DNA of 64,000 bases from Segatella paludivivens DSM 17968 = JCM 13650 (GTDB lineage: Bacteria > Bacteroidota > Bacteroidia > Bacteroidales > Bacteroidaceae), in NCBI RefSeq assembly GCF_000373185.1, contig NZ_KB890632.1, positions 273-64,272 on the forward strand. The letters are read 5' to 3'. A program made the position numbers and the translations under genes. Shown piece after piece: positions 42,881 through 53,406 of the stretch. Numbering within the stretch: the first letter of the stretch is position 1; every line of letters starts with the position of its first letter. A model generated the notes under the pieces. It saw only the letters and a program-made list of their open reading frames with translations. It made no database searches and was not told the DNA's origin.

Positions 42881-45800
42881 ATGGCTTTTAAGAAAGATAC
42901 AAAAGTTAAAAATAATTTTACGAAGATTACTATAGGTCTTGCTTCTCCGGAGGAGATCTTGGAAAATTCGTATGGCGAGGTTACAAAACCTGAAACCATT
43001 AATTATCGCACATATAAGCCTGAACGTGACGGTCTATTCTGTGAGCGCATTTTCGGTCCTACCCGTGATTATGAATGTGCCTGCGGTAAGTACAAGCGTA
43101 TTCGTTATAAAGGTATAGTATGTGATCGATGCGGTGTAGAGGTAACTGAGAAAAAGGTTCGTCGTGAACGTTCAGGACATATCGAACTCGTTGTCCCAGT
43201 TGCTCATATCTGGTATTTCCGCTCTTTACCTAACAAGATAGGTTATCTGTTGGGACTTCCTACAAAGAAACTTGATGCTGTGGTATACTACGAAAAGTAT
43301 ATCGTTATCAAGGCAGGTGCTATGGAGGGAAAGAAGGATGCTGATGGTTTGGAACTTAACGGTTCTCACAAGATGGATCTCCTTTCTGAGGATGAATATC
43401 TTGATATCCTTGACAATAAAATAGATCCTAACAATGAATATCTTGATGACAGCGACCCTAATAAGTTTATCGCTAAAATGGGTGCTGAAGCAATTTATGA
43501 TTTGTTAGTAAATATTGACCTTGACGGCTTGAGCTATGAATTGCGTGACCGTGCTAACAATGATGGTAGCCAGCAGCGTAAGACAGAGGCTTTGAAGCGT
43601 CTACAGGTTGTTGAGGCATTCCGTGCATCAAGGGAATTCAATAAACCAGAGTGGATGATAATGAAGATTATCCCTGTAACTCCTCCTGAGTTGCGTCCAC
43701 TTGTACCACTTGATGGTGGTAGATTTGCTACATCTGACCTTAACGACTTATATCGTCGTGTTATTATACGTAACAATCGTCTTAAGAGACTTATGGAAAT
43801 TAAGGCTCCTGAGGTTATCTTGCGTAATGAGAAACGTATGCTTCAGGAAGCTGTCGATTCTTTGTTTGACAACTCACGTAAGTCTTCAGCTGTTAAGAGT
43901 GAAAGTAATCGTCCTTTGAAGTCTCTTTCTGATTCACTGAAAGGTAAACAGGGACGTTTCCGTCAGAACTTGCTTGGTAAGCGTGTTGACTATTCTGCAC
44001 GTTCTGTAATTGTTGTAGGTCCTGAATTGAAAATGGGTGAGTGCGGTCTTCCAAAATTAATGGCAGCCGAACTATATAAGCCGTTTATTATACGTAAGCT
44101 TATTGAGCGTGGTATAGTAAAGACTGTTAAGAGTGCAAAGAAGATTGTTGATCGCCGTGAACCGGTTATCTGGGATATCCTTGAAAATGTAATGAAGGGA
44201 CACCCTGTAATGCTTAACCGTGCGCCGACACTTCACCGTCTTGGTATTCAGGCTTTCCAGCCAAAACTTATAGAAGGTAAAGCTATCCAGCTTCATCCAC
44301 TTGCATGTACTGCTTTCAACGCTGACTTTGATGGTGACCAGATGGCTGTCCATCTTCCATTAAGTAATGAGGCTGTACTTGAGGCACAGATTCTTATGCT
44401 GCAAAGCCATAATATTCTGAATCCTGCAAATGGTGCGCCTATTACAGTACCTTCACAGGATATGGTGCTTGGTTTGTATTACATTACAAAGGTGCGTCCT
44501 GGTGCTAAGGGTGAGGGACTTAATTTCTACGGACCAGAGGAGGCTATGATTGCCAACAACGAGGGACGTTGTGAACTACATGCACGTGTAAAGTGTATAG
44601 TTGATGATGTTGTTGATGGCAAACCAGTTCGTCATATGGTTGAAACAACTGTAGGACGTGTTATCGTAAACCAGATTATTCCTGATGAAGTAGGTTTCTT
44701 TAATGATATCATTTCAAAGAAAACACTTCGTGGCATCATTTCTGATGTTATCAAGGCTGTTGGTATGGCTCGTGCTTGTTCTTTCCTTGATGGAATCAAG
44801 AACTTGGGTTACCGCATGTCTTATGTTGCTGGTCTTTCATTTAACTTGGATGATATTATCATACCAGAGGAAAAGGCAGACATTGTAGGCAAAGGTCAGG
44901 AAGAAGTTGATCAGATAAAGGCAAACTATGAAATGGGTTTCATCACTGATACTGAGCGTTATAATCAGGTAATTGATGCATGGACTCACGTTAATAATGA
45001 CCTTGGTAATGTCTTGATGAAAGAGATGACCGAAGCTGATCAGGGATTCAATGCTGTATATATGATGCTTGATTCTGGAGCCCGTGGTTCTAAAGACCAG
45101 ATTAAGCAGCTTTCAGGTATGCGTGGTCTTATGGCAAAGCCTCAAAAGGCTGGTGCTGAAGGACAGCAGATTATTGAAAACCCAATTCTTTCTAACTTTA
45201 AGGAAGGTATGTCTGTGTTGGAATACTTCATCTCTTCACATGGTGCTCGTAAGGGTCTTGCTGATACTGCTATGAAGACAGCCGATGCTGGATACCTGAC
45301 TCGTCGTCTTGTTGACGTCTCTCATGATGTTATTATCACAGAGGAAGATTGTGGTACACTTCGTGGTCTTGAGTGTCGTGCTCTAAAGAATGGTGACGAA
45401 ATTATCTCTACATTATATGAACGTATTCTTGGACGTGTTTCTGTTCATGATATTGTTCTTCCTACAACTGGCGAAATTATAGTTCATGCTGGTGAGGAAA
45501 TCAATGAGGCTAAAGCTAAAATCATTGACGAGTCTCCAATTGAAATGGTTGAAATCCGTTCAGTTCTTACTTGTGAAAGCAAGCATGGTGTATGTATGAA
45601 GTGTTATGGACGTAACCTTGCTACTGCAAGAATGGTTCAGTTAGGTGAGGCTGTCGGTGTTATCGCTGCTCAGGCTATTGGTGAACCTGGTACACAGCTT
45701 ACACTTCGTACTTTCCACGCTGGTGGTGTTGCTGGTAACGCAGCTGCAAATGCAAGTATCGTGGCTAAGAATGATTGTAAGGTAGAATTTGATGAAATTC

Positions 45801-47203
45801 GTACTGTTCCATTTAAGAACGAGGACGATAAGGATTGCAAAATGGTTGTAAGCCGTCTTGCTGAGATTCGTTTCATCGATCCAAACACAAATATAGTACT
45901 AAGTACTCTTAATGTTCCTTACGGTTCTTCACTTTATTTCGGTCAGGGTGACTTGGTAAAGAAGGGTGATCTAATTGCAAAATGGGACCCATTCAATGCC
46001 GTTATCGTTACTGAGTATGCAGGTACATTGAGATTCAATGATGTTATCGAGGGTATTACCTTCCATGCCGAAACCGATGATACAACCGGTTTGACAGAAA
46101 AGATTATTACTGATTCTAAGGACCGTTCAAAGGTTCCTACATGTGATATTCTTGATGCAGACGGTAATGTTATTGGTACATATAACTTCCCTGTAGGTGG
46201 TCACGTTGTTATTGAAGATGGTGCAACAGTTAGTACTGGTGAGACTATCGTTAAGATTCCACGTGCAGTTGGTGGTGCTGGTGATATCACTGGTGGTCTG
46301 CCTCGTGTAACAGAGTTGTTTGAGGCTCGTAATCCTTCTAACCCAGCTGTCGTTTCTGAAATTGATGGTGAAGTAACAATGGGTAAGGTTAAGAGAGGTA
46401 ACCGCGAGATAATCGTAACTTCAAAGACTGGTGATCAAAAGAAATATCTAGTATCATTGTCTAAGCAGATTCTTGTTCAGGAACATGATGCTGTTCGTGC
46501 TGGTACACCTCTTTCTGATGGTGTTATCACTCCTGGTGATATCCTTGCAATTAAGGGTCCTACTTCTGTGCAGGAATATATTGTGAATGAGGTTCAGGAC
46601 GTTTATCGTCTACAGGGTGTTAAGATTAATGATAAGCACTTTGAAATTATCGTTCGTCAGATGATGCGTAAGGTTCGTATCGATGATCCAGGTGATACCT
46701 CATTCTTGGAGCAGGAATTGGCTGATAAGTTGGATTTCGCAGAAGAGAATGATCGTATTTGGGGCAAGAAGGTTGTCATGGATGCTGGTGATTCTGATGT
46801 TATGAAACCAGGTCAGATTGTTACTGCACGTAAATTGCGTGATGAGAACTCTTCTCTGAAACGTCGCGATCTCAAACTCGTTCAGGTGCGTGATGCTGTC
46901 CCTGCAACATCTACTCAGATTCTGCAAGGTATTACTCGTGCCGCTCTTGCAACTAAGAGTTTTATGAGTGCCGCTTCTTTCCAGGAAACAACAAAGGTCC
47001 TTAATGAGGCTGCCATTCGTGGTAAGCAGGATAAGCTTGAAGGTATGAAGGAAAATGTTATTTGTGGACATTTGATACCTGCTGGTACTGGACTTCGTCA
47101 ATGGGATAAACTTGTTGTCGGTTCAAAAGAAGAGTATGAACGTATGCAAGCTAATCGTAAAAATGTTCTTGACTTCGCTGAACACGGGGTAGTTACAGAA
47201 TAA
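42881..47203 (+). CDS. rpoC: DNA-directed RNA polymerase subunit beta'
   Basis: 1440 residues. The N-terminal zinc-binding motif is [20 protein letters not shown] (about residues 67-86), the catalytic Mg-binding loop is [16 protein letters not shown] (about 480-495), and the second zinc site uses CGTL and [14 protein letters not shown] (about 825-910). It carries the active site of RNA polymerase. It lies 27 bases after rpoB and is followed by a strong terminator. Confidence 0.98.
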   Translation: MAFKKDTKVKNNFTKITIGLASPEEILENSYGEVTKPETINYRTYKPERDGLFCERIFGPTRDYECACGKYKRIRYKGIVCDRCGVEVTEKKVRRERSGHIELVVPVAHIWYFRSLPNKIGYLLGLPTKKLDAVVYYEKYIVIKAGAMEGKKDADGLELNGSHKMDLLSEDEYLDILDNKIDPNNEYLDDSDPNKFIAKMGAEAIYDLLVNIDLDGLSYELRDRANNDGSQQRKTEALKRLQVVEAFRASREFNKPEWMIMKIIPVTPPELRPLVPLDGGRFATSDLNDLYRRVIIRNNRLKRLMEIKAPEVILRNEKRMLQEAVDSLFDNSRKSSAVKSESNRPLKSLSDSLKGKQGRFRQNLLGKRVDYSARSVIVVGPELKMGECGLPKLMAAELYKPFIIRKLIERGIVKTVKSAKKIVDRREPVIWDILENVMKGHPVMLNRAPTLHRLGIQAFQPKLIEGKAIQLHPLACTAFNADFDGDQMAVHLPLSNEAVLEAQILMLQSHNILNPANGAPITVPSQDMVLGLYYITKVRPGAKGEGLNFYGPEEAMIANNEGRCELHARVKCIVDDVVDGKPVRHMVETTVGRVIVNQIIPDEVGFFNDIISKKTLRGIISDVIKAVGMARACSFLDGIKNLGYRMSYVAGLSFNLDDIIIPEEKADIVGKGQEEVDQIKANYEMGFITDTERYNQVIDAWTHVNNDLGNVLMKEMTEADQGFNAVYMMLDSGARGSKDQIKQLSGMRGLMAKPQKAGAEGQQIIENPILSNFKEGMSVLEYFISSHGARKGLADTAMKTADAGYLTRRLVDVSHDVIITEEDCGTLRGLECRALKNGDEIISTLYERILGRVSVHDIVLPTTGEIIVHAGEEINEAKAKIIDESPIEMVEIRSVLTCESKHGVCMKCYGRNLATARMVQLGEAVGVIAAQAIGEPGTQLTLRTFHAGGVAGNAAANASIVAKNDCKVEFDEIRTVPFKNEDDKDCKMVVSRLAEIRFIDPNTNIVLSTLNVPYGSSLYFGQGDLVKKGDLIAKWDPFNAVIVTEYAGTLRFNDVIEGITFHAETDDTTGLTEKIITDSKDRSKVPTCDILDADGNVIGTYNFPVGGHVVIEDGATVSTGETIVKIPRAVGGAGDITGGLPRVTELFEARNPSNPAVVSEIDGEVTMGKVKRGNREIIVTSKTGDQKKYLVSLSKQILVQEHDAVRAGTPLSDGVITPGDILAIKGPTSVQEYIVNEVQDVYRLQGVKINDKHFEIIVRQMMRKVRIDDPGDTSFLEQELADKLDFAEENDRIWGKKVVMDAGDSDVMKPGQIVTARKLRDENSSLKRRDLKLVQVRDAVPATSTQILQGITRAALATKSFMSAASFQETTKVLNEAAIRGKQDKLEGMKENVICGHLIPAGTGLRQWDKLVVGSKEEYERMQANRKNVLDFAEHGVVTE

Positions 47204-47225
47204 TAACGATATGGATTAATATACT

Positions 47226-47260
47226 AGAGTAGGCAGCATTTATTGTTGCCTACTCTTTTT
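47226..47260 (+). terminator. Rho-independent terminator after rpoC
   Basis: AGAGTAGGCA (47226-47235) pairs with TGCCTACTCT (47247-47256) around an 11-base loop, followed by TTTTT. It ends the rplKAJL-rpoBC transcript. Confidence 0.9.
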
Positions 47261-47695
47261 ATTATATAAGGTTATTATTGCTTCGCTTAAAACACACAAA
47301 AAATAGGTAAGCTACCCAAATGTGCGAAATTTAAATCATTACCGAAAAATCTAAGCTCTAAACATTTATTTTATCATTTGCTACGTTATAAGCTAATCTA
47401 CTTTCAGTGGACACTCTAGTTAATTTTATAGGGCACACATATTTCCATCGTAATTTTATATTCAATTGGACATGAATGATATGAAGTATGAACTATACCA
47501 TTTATATTATCTGTATGATACTTATTCTTTTGTCACAGATAATATATGTTTTGTATTTTATTCCTTTAGATATATTATCTTAAACATTGCTTTTTGATGT
47601 GGCAATATAAATACTTAAGTAAAAAATTATCATTCCCCAAACTAGAAATAGTATTATACTAATGCAAATAAGTAGTTAATAATTTTGTTTGTTTT
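47261..47695. other. Gene-free AT-rich region between rpoC and the DUF3467 gene
   Basis: No plausible gene on either strand. It holds a three-copy inverted repeat (47503-47580), a -7-like box TAATTTTG at 47680-47687 without a -33 partner, and otherwise unremarkable AT-rich sequence. Confidence 0.6.
47503..47580. repeat. Three copies of a 10-11 bp word in alternating orientation
   Basis: TATATTATCTG (47503-47513), its exact reverse complement CAGATAATATA (47536-47546), and TATATTATCT again (47571-47580). Start-to-start spacing is about 33-35 bp. The middle copy can pair with either neighbour (the right-hand pairing extends to 11 bp, AGATAATATAT with ATATATTATCT), giving mutually exclusive stems. 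Confidence 0.75.
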
Positions 47696-47696
47696 C

Positions 47697-47727
47697 TTGT
47701 GTGTGCGAAAGTTTTTCCGTACCTTTG
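47697..47727 (+). promoter_or_regulatory. Bacteroidetes-type promoter for the DUF3467 gene
   Basis: TTG (47697-47699), a 20-base spacer and TACCTTTG (47720-47727). It is 33 bases upstream of the ATG at 47761. Confidence 0.75.
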
Positions 47728-47760
47728 TATATATAATAAACCTTTCGATTATTAATAGTT

Positions 47761-48072
47761 ATGGAAGATAATAAAAATCAGGGATTACAGATAGAATTAA
47801 AACCAGATGTTGCAAAGGGTGTTTATGCCAATCTTGCGCTAATAACACATTCAAGTTCAGACTTTGTTCTTGACTTTGCCAGTATACTACCAGGTCTACC
47901 AAAGCCAGAGATAAATGCTCGTGTAATAATGGCTCCAGAGCATGCTAAGCGTTTACTTCAGGCTTTGCAGGAAAATGTGTATAAGTACGAACAGCAATTT
48001 GGTAAAATTGTTATACCAGAACAGCACTCTGGTATTATCGCTCCGTTTGATTTACCTAAAAAAGAGTCATAG
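47761..48072 (+). CDS. DUF3467 domain protein
   Basis: 103 residues, cytoplasmic, no membrane segment. It matches DUF3467: IELKPDVAKGVYANLALITH at about 11-30, FVLDFASILPGLPKPEINAR at about 35-54, then a helix RLLQALQENVYKYEQQFGKI. The function is unknown. From general knowledge, this family is often found just before rpsL in Bacteroidales, which suggests a role around ribosome or RNA polymerase genes, but that is an inference. It has its own promoter and terminator. Confidence 0.9.
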   Translation: MEDNKNQGLQIELKPDVAKGVYANLALITHSSSDFVLDFASILPGLPKPEINARVIMAPEHAKRLLQALQENVYKYEQQFGKIVIPEQHSGIIAPFDLPKKES

Positions 48073-48102
48073 ATTTATTTCATTTCTAAAATAAATGTTA
48101 AT

Positions 48103-48143
48103 AAAGTCTATATCTTGCTAATTTCAGTAAGATATAGACTTTT
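48103..48143 (+). terminator. Rho-independent terminator after the DUF3467 gene
   Basis: AAAGTCTATATCTT (48103-48116) pairs perfectly with AAGATATAGACTTT (48129-48142), followed by T. It separates this gene from the rpsL promoter. Confidence 0.82.
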
Positions 48144-48181
48144 CGCATTCTTTATAATTAGGTAATTCAAAGTTTTGTTCG

Positions 48182-48189
48182 TACCTTTG
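48182..48189 (+). promoter_or_regulatory. -7 promoter element of the rpsL (str) operon
   Basis: TACCTTTG is a perfect TAnnTTTG match, 85 bases before the rpsL ATG. No -33 TTTG is found at the usual distance. Transcription would begin about at the base of the hairpin at 48195. Confidence 0.6.
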
Positions 48190-48194
48190 CAGCC

Positions 48195-48225
48195 CGAAAT
48201 GGGCATGTTTTGATGCCTGATTTCG
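48195..48225 (+). promoter_or_regulatory. 5' leader hairpin of the rpsL operon
   Basis: CGAAATGGGCAT (48195-48206) pairs with ATGCC-T-G-ATTTCG (48213-48225) with a small bulge and a GTTTTG loop. It would form right at the 5' end of the transcript. It could protect the mRNA or serve as a ribosomal-protein binding site. Confidence 0.5.
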
Positions 48226-48274
48226 TATTAAGTGACAATAATAAAATAAATATATAAATTAAAAAAGTAAAATT

Positions 48275-48658
48275 ATGCCTACTATTTCACAGTTAGTAAG
48301 AAAAGGCAGAAAGGTGATTGTTGACAAGAGCAAGTCACCAGCTTTGGACAACTGCCCTCAGCGCCGCGGTGTTTGTGTTCGTGTTTACACCACAACACCT
48401 AAGAAGCCTAATTCAGCAATGCGTAAGGTTGCACGTGTACGTTTGACAAACCAGAAGGAAGTGAACTCTTACATTCCAGGAGAAGGACATAACCTTCAGG
48501 AGCACTCAATCGTTCTTGTACGTGGTGGTCGTGTAAAGGACCTTCCAGGTGTACGTTATCACATCGTTCGTGGTACTCTTGATACCGCAGGTGTTGCTAA
48601 TCGTACTCAGCGTCGTTCTAAGTATGGTGCTAAACGTCCAAAGGCAGCTAAGAAGTAA
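48275..48658 (+). CDS. rpsL: 30S ribosomal protein S12
   Basis: 127 residues. It has the conserved [20 protein letters not shown] loop (about 38-57) and [11 protein letters not shown] (about 85-95). The lysines whose mutation gives streptomycin resistance (in PKKPNSA and RVKDLPG) are wild type; the aspartate of KDLPG is the usual methylthiolation site. S12 monitors decoding. It is the first gene of the str-S10-spc block. Confidence 0.97.
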   Translation: MPTISQLVRKGRKVIVDKSKSPALDNCPQRRGVCVRVYTTTPKKPNSAMRKVARVRLTNQKEVNSYIPGEGHNLQEHSIVLVRGGRVKDLPGVRYHIVRGTLDTAGVANRTQRRSKYGAKRPKAAKK

Positions 48659-48720
48659 TTCTGAAATTAAAGAAATTTTTATCCGTTTTGCTGGAGATAT
48701 TGTTAATAACAGGTTGAGTA

Positions 48721-48740
48721 AATGTTCGGGAGCGAACATT
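48721..48740 (+). other. Hairpin in the rpsL-rpsG gap
   Basis: A perfect 8-bp stem, AATGTTCG (48721-48728) and CGAACATT (48733-48740), with a GGAG tetraloop. It lies in an otherwise unstructured 130-base gap and 48 bases before the rpsG ATG. No T run follows. Confidence 0.65.
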
Positions 48741-48788
48741 GAAGGACAGTAAGAAACAGCCCCATGCAGAATTTATTTTTCAAACAAA

Positions 48789-49265
48789 ATGAGAAAAGCA
48801 AAACCAAAGAAACGCGTGATCCTTCCGGATCCAGTTTACAATGACCAAAAGGTCTCAAAGTTCGTTAATCATTTGATGTATGATGGTAAGAAGAATACAT
48901 CTTATGAAATCTTTTACAAGGCTCTTGATACTGTAAAGGATAAGATGGCAAAAGAAGAGAAACCAGCTCTTGAAATATGGAAGCAGGCTCTTGATAACAT
49001 CACTCCTCAGGTTGAGGTAAAAAGCCGCCGTATTGGTGGTGCTACATTCCAGGTACCAACAGAAATACGCCCTGACCGTAAGGAAAGTATTTCAATGAAG
49101 AACCTAATCCAGTTTGCACGTAAGCGTGGTGGTAAGTCAATGGCTGAGAAGCTAGCTGCCGAAATCATGGACGCTTATAACAATCAGGGTGGCGCATTTA
49201 AGCGTAAGGAAGATATGCATCGTATGGCTGAGGCTAACCGTGCATTCGCTCATTTCAGATTCTAA
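48789..49265 (+). CDS. rpsG: 30S ribosomal protein S7
   Basis: 158 residues. It starts [20 protein letters not shown] and has [20 protein letters not shown] (about 80-99), the typical beta-hairpin region, then a helical C-terminus ending [11 protein letters not shown]7 organises the 3' major domain of 16S rRNA. It lies 130 bases after rpsL, a gap with a hairpin, and 21 bases before fusA. Confidence 0.97.
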   Translation: MRKAKPKKRVILPDPVYNDQKVSKFVNHLMYDGKKNTSYEIFYKALDTVKDKMAKEEKPALEIWKQALDNITPQVEVKSRRIGGATFQVPTEIRPDRKESISMKNLIQFARKRGGKSMAEKLAAEIMDAYNNQGGAFKRKEDMHRMAEANRAFAHFRF

Positions 49266-49286
49266 TCATATAAAGGTAAAAAGAAA

Positions 49287-51401
49287 ATGGCAAATCGCGA
49301 TTTACATTTAACTCGTAACATCGGTATTATGGCTCACATTGATGCGGGTAAGACGACAACGTCTGAACGTATCTTGTTTTACACTGGTAAAACTCATAAA
49401 ATTGGTGAGGTTCATGATGGTGCGGCTACAATGGACTGGATGGCTCAGGAGCAGGAGCGTGGTATAACTATTACTTCTGCGGCTACCACTTGTAACTGGA
49501 ATTACGAAAATAACTCATACAAGATTAACTTGATTGATACTCCAGGACACGTTGACTTTACCGCTGAGGTAGAACGTTCTCTTCGTGTACTTGACGGTGC
49601 TGTTGCTACATATTCTGCTGCTGATGGTGTTCAACCTCAGTCAGAGACTGTTTGGCGTCAGGCTGACAAATACAACGTTCCTCGTATCGGTTATGTTAAT
49701 AAAATGGACCGTTCTGGTGCAGATTTCTATGAAACTGTTCGCCAGATGAAAACTGTTCTTGGCGCAAACCCTTGCCCAATTCAGATTCCTATCGGTGCTG
49801 AAGAGAACTTCAAAGGTGTTGTAGATCTTATCACCATGAAGGCTATTCTTTGGCATGACGAGACAATGGGTGCTGAGTATGATGTAGAAGATATACCTGC
49901 AGAACTTCTTGACGAAGCTACTGAATGGCATGATAAGATGATAGAGAATGCAGCTAATTTTGATGATGATGTTATGGAACTTTACCTTGACGGTAAAGAC
50001 GTTCCAACAGATAAGTTGATTGCTGCTATCCGTAAGGGTACTATCTCTATGGAACTAACTCCTATGCTTCTTGGTTCTTCATATAAGAACAAGGGCGTAC
50101 AGCCACTTCTTGATTATATTTGTGCATTTTTGCCTTCTCCACTTGATACAGAAGCTATTCTTGGTACTAATCCTGATACTGATGAGGAAGAGGGTCGTAA
50201 GCCAACAGAAGAAGAGCCAACATCAGCTCTTGCATTTAAGATTGCTACCGACCCATTTATGGGACGTCTAGTTTTCTTCCGTGTATATTCAGGTAAAATT
50301 GCTGCAGGTTCATATGTATACAATCCTCGTTCTGGTAAGCGTGAGCGCATCAGCCGTTTGTTCCAGATGAACTCAAAGCAGGAAATTCCAATGGAGTCTA
50401 TTGACGCTGGTGATATCGGCGCAGGTGTAGGTTTTAAGGATATTCGTACTGGTGATACTCTTTGCGATGAGGATCATCCTATCGTTCTTGAGTCAATGAC
50501 ATTCCCTGATACTGTAATCTCTGTTGCTGTTGAACCAAAGAGCCAGGCTGATGTCGCTAAGATGGATACTGGTCTTGCTAAACTTGCAGAAGAGGATCCA
50601 ACATTTACAGTTCGTACTGATGAACAGAGCGGTCAGACTATCATTTCTGGTATGGGTGAACTTCACCTTGATATCATTATTGACCGTCTTAAGCGCGAGT
50701 TCAAGGTTGAATGTAATCAGGGTAAGCCACAGGTTAATTATAAGGAGGCTATTACTCGCACAGCACAAAGCCGTGAAACTTATAAGAAACAGTCTGGTGG
50801 TCGTGGTAAGTTCGCTTGTATCGATGTTACTATTGGTCCTAAGGACGATGATTATAAGGAAGGCGATTTACAATTCGTTAATGCTGTAAAGGGTGGTAAT
50901 GTTCCTAAGGAATTCATACCATCTGTACAGAAAGGTTTTGCTGATTGTTTGTCTAATGGTGTTCTTGGAGGTTTCCCTATGACTGGTCTTAAGGTTACTC
51001 TTTCTGATGGTAGCTTCCACCCAGTTGACTCTGATCAGTTGTCTTTTGAACTAGTAGCTCATCAGGCATTTAAAGTTCTTTGCCCTAAGGCTGGTCCTGT
51101 TCTTATGGAACCAATCATGAAGGTTGAGGTTGTTACTCCTGAAGAGAACATGGGTGATGTTATCGGTGACTTGAATAAGCGTCGTGGTCTCGTTCAGGGT
51201 ATGGAAGAGGCTCGTAGTGGTGCACGTATTGTTAAGGCTATGGTTCCATTGGCAGAAATGTTCGGCTATGTAACAGCTTTGCGTACAATCACTTCAGGTC
51301 GCGCTACTTCTTCAATGGAGTACGATCATCACGCACCTGTATCTACAACAATAGCTAAGGCTGTCCTAGAGGAAGCTCATGGACACTCAGAACTACTGTA
51401 A
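49287..51401 (+). CDS. fusA: Elongation factor G
   Basis: 704 residues. GTPase motifs intact: [15 protein letters not shown] (G1, about 15-29), [13 protein letters not shown] (G2/switch I), DTPGHVDF (G3) and NKMDRSG (G4). Domains II-V follow to the [20 protein letters not shown] region near the end. An acidic insertion ([20 protein letters not shown], about 292-311) lies before domain II. This is the canonical, str-operon EF-G, active in translocation and recycling. 95 bases separate it from rpsJ. Confidence 0.97.
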   Translation: MANRDLHLTRNIGIMAHIDAGKTTTSERILFYTGKTHKIGEVHDGAATMDWMAQEQERGITITSAATTCNWNYENNSYKINLIDTPGHVDFTAEVERSLRVLDGAVATYSAADGVQPQSETVWRQADKYNVPRIGYVNKMDRSGADFYETVRQMKTVLGANPCPIQIPIGAEENFKGVVDLITMKAILWHDETMGAEYDVEDIPAELLDEATEWHDKMIENAANFDDDVMELYLDGKDVPTDKLIAAIRKGTISMELTPMLLGSSYKNKGVQPLLDYICAFLPSPLDTEAILGTNPDTDEEEGRKPTEEEPTSALAFKIATDPFMGRLVFFRVYSGKIAAGSYVYNPRSGKRERISRLFQMNSKQEIPMESIDAGDIGAGVGFKDIRTGDTLCDEDHPIVLESMTFPDTVISVAVEPKSQADVAKMDTGLAKLAEEDPTFTVRTDEQSGQTIISGMGELHLDIIIDRLKREFKVECNQGKPQVNYKEAITRTAQSRETYKKQSGGRGKFACIDVTIGPKDDDYKEGDLQFVNAVKGGNVPKEFIPSVQKGFADCLSNGVLGGFPMTGLKVTLSDGSFHPVDSDQLSFELVAHQAFKVLCPKAGPVLMEPIMKVEVVTPEENMGDVIGDLNKRRGLVQGMEEARSGARIVKAMVPLAEMFGYVTALRTITSGRATSSMEYDHHAPVSTTIAKAVLEEAHGHSELL

Positions 51402-51420
51402 AGAATATTAAAGTCAGGGG

Positions 51421-51451
51421 AGAGTCGCTTAGCGAATGACTCTTAAGCGAC
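51421..51451 (+). promoter_or_regulatory. Alternative hairpins ahead of rpsJ
   Basis: Two overlapping stems compete: AGAGTC (51421-51426) with GACTCT (51438-51443), and GTCGCTTA (51424-51431) with TAAGCGAC (51444-51451). They share bases and cannot form together. The element lies 46 bases before rpsJ, first gene of the S10 block, where regulation by a ribosomal protein is plausible. Confidence 0.55.
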
Positions 51452-51496
51452 AATCTTCTTACTTCTTTATTAATACATTTATAATTAAATTAAACA

Positions 51497-51802
51497 ATGA
51501 GTCAGAAAATTAGAATTAAGCTGAAGTCTTATGACCACATGTTGGTTGATAAGTCAGCTGAAAAGATTGTGAAGGCTGTTAAGGCTACAGGCGCTATTGT
51601 TAGCGGTCCTATTCCATTGCCAACTCACAAGCGTATCTACACAGTGAACCGTAGTACTTTCGTTAATAAGAAAGCTCGTGAGCAGTTCCAGCTCTCAGAT
51701 TTCAAGCGTCTTATTGATATCTATAGTTCTACAGCAAAAACTGTTGATGCTTTGATGAAACTTGATTTGCCATCAGGCGTAGAAGTTGAAATTAAGGTCT
51801 AA
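51497..51802 (+). CDS. rpsJ: 30S ribosomal protein S10
   Basis: 101 residues, standard length. It contains [20 protein letters not shown] (about 38-57), the extended loop that reaches into the 30S head, and begins [20 protein letters not shown]. It also serves as NusE in antitermination. It heads the S10 block; the upstream gap to fusA holds alternative hairpins but no TAnnTTTG box. Confidence 0.97.
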   Translation: MSQKIRIKLKSYDHMLVDKSAEKIVKAVKATGAIVSGPIPLPTHKRIYTVNRSTFVNKKAREQFQLSDFKRLIDIYSSTAKTVDALMKLDLPSGVEVEIKV

Positions 51803-51843
51803 TTTTATTAAGTTTAGTATTAATCTTTTAAATTTTTATTGAA

Positions 51844-52458
51844 ATGCCAGGATTAATTGGAAAAAAAATCGGAATGACATCCGTTTTCAGCGCCGACGGT
51901 AAGAATGTACCGTGCACTGTTATCGAAGCTGGTCCTTGTGTTGTAACTCAGATCAAAACAGAAGAGACTGATGGTTACAAAGCTGTTCAATTAGGTTACG
52001 GAGAGGCTAAGGAGAATCGTACTTCTAAGCCAATGATGGGAGCCTTTAAGAAAGCTGGCACAACACCAAAGAAGCACTTGGCCGAGTTCAAGTTTGACGA
52101 GGAGCATAACCTCGGCGATACTATTACTGTTGAACTTTTCGCTGATGCTAAGTTTGTAGACATCGTTGGTACCTCTAAAGGTAAAGGTTTCCAGGGTGTT
52201 GTTAAGCGCCACGGTTTTGCTGGTGTAGGTCAAAGTACCCACGGTCAGGATGACCGAGCTCGTAAACCGGGATCTATTGGTGCTTGTTCTTATCCTGCAA
52301 AGGTGTTTAAGGGCATGCGCATGGGTGGTCAAATGGGTGGTGACCGTGTTACTACTCAGAATCTCCAGGTGTTAAAGGTAATTCCAGAGCATAATCTCCT
52401 TCTTGTTAAGGGTTCAGTTGCTGGATGTAATGGTTCAACCGTTTTAATCAATAAGTAA
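51844..52458 (+). CDS. rplC: 50S ribosomal protein L3
   Basis: 204 residues. Start [20 protein letters not shown] and the loop [20 protein letters not shown] then [20 protein letters not shown] are typical; the loop reaches the peptidyl-transferase centre. The stop overlaps the rplD start by one base (TAATG), a sign of coupled translation. Confidence 0.97.
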   Translation: MPGLIGKKIGMTSVFSADGKNVPCTVIEAGPCVVTQIKTEETDGYKAVQLGYGEAKENRTSKPMMGAFKKAGTTPKKHLAEFKFDEEHNLGDTITVELFADAKFVDIVGTSKGKGFQGVVKRHGFAGVGQSTHGQDDRARKPGSIGACSYPAKVFKGMRMGGQMGGDRVTTQNLQVLKVIPEHNLLLVKGSVAGCNGSTVLINK

Positions 52459-53087
52459 TGGAAGTTAGCGTTTTAAATATAAATGGTCAGGAGACCGGAA
52501 GAAAGGTAACTCTTAATGAGGCTATCTTCGGAATTGAACCTAACGATCACGTTCTTTATCTTGATGTAAAACAATATCTTGCACAACAGCGTCAGGGTAC
52601 TGCTAAATCTAAGGAAAGAAGTGAAATAAGTGGTTCTACTCGCAAACTTGGTCGTCAAAAAGGTGGCGGCGGTGCTCGTCGTGGTGATATCAATTCACCA
52701 ATTCTTGTTGGTGGTGGTCGTGTTTTCGGTCCAAAACCACGTAATTATGACTTTAAATTAAACAAGAAAGTAAAAGTTCTTGCTCGTAAGTCTGCACTCT
52801 CATATAAGGCTCAGGAAAGTGCTATAGTTGTAGTTGAAGACTTCAACTTTGAAGCTCCAAAAACTAAAGATTTTGTAAATTTTGCTAAAAATCTTAAAGT
52901 TGATGGCAAGAAGGCACTTGTTGTTTTGCCAGAAGTTAATAAAAACGTATATTTGTCTGCTCGTAACTTAAAGCGTGCTGATGTAATGACTGCTTCAACG
53001 CTCAATTCGTATAAAGTTTTGAATGCTGAAGTCTTGGTTATAACAGAAAGCTCACTAAAGGCTATCGACGGTATCTTAACAAAGTAA
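52458..53087 (+). CDS. rplD: 50S ribosomal protein L4
   Basis: 209 residues. The loop region reads [20 protein letters not shown] then [20 protein letters not shown] (about 48-87), which lines the peptide exit tunnel. In E. coli L4 represses the S10 operon; whether that holds here is unknown. Start overlaps the rplC stop. Confidence 0.96.
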   Translation: MEVSVLNINGQETGRKVTLNEAIFGIEPNDHVLYLDVKQYLAQQRQGTAKSKERSEISGSTRKLGRQKGGGGARRGDINSPILVGGGRVFGPKPRNYDFKLNKKVKVLARKSALSYKAQESAIVVVEDFNFEAPKTKDFVNFAKNLKVDGKKALVVLPEVNKNVYLSARNLKRADVMTASTLNSYKVLNAEVLVITESSLKAIDGILTK

Positions 53088-53105
53088 AAAAGGAGAAATT
53101 AGAAT

Positions 53106-53399
53106 ATGGCATTTATTATAAAACCATTGGTTACTGAAAAGCAGACCAATATCACGGAGAAGAACGCTAGCCGTTATGGCTTCATCGTTCGACCTGAGGC
53201 TAATAAACTCCAAATTAAGAAAGAGGTCGAAGGTCTGTATAATGTTACAGTAGTAGATGTGAACACTCTTCGTTACGCCGGAAAGCGTTCTAGCCGCTTT
53301 ACAAAGGCTGGACTCGTTAAGGGTCAGAAGAATGCGTTCAAAAAAGCAATCGTCACTGTAAAGGATGGCGATACAATTGATTTTTACAGCAATATTTAA
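53106..53399 (+). CDS. rplW: 50S ribosomal protein L23
   Basis: 97 residues. It begins MAFIIKPLVTEKQTNITEKN and carries YGFIVRPEANKLQIKKEVEG (about 25-44). L23 lies at the tunnel exit and docks trigger factor and SRP. It lies 18 bases after rplD and 7 before rplB. Confidence 0.96.
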   Translation: MAFIIKPLVTEKQTNITEKNASRYGFIVRPEANKLQIKKEVEGLYNVTVVDVNTLRYAGKRSSRFTKAGLVKGQKNAFKKAIVTVKDGDTIDFYSNI

Positions 53400-53406
53400 A
53401 TAAAAA

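Noticed and set aside
47400..47440. AGTGGACAC sequence resembling an insertion-sequence end
   Set aside because: A single short match without a partner repeat, target duplication or transposase remains.
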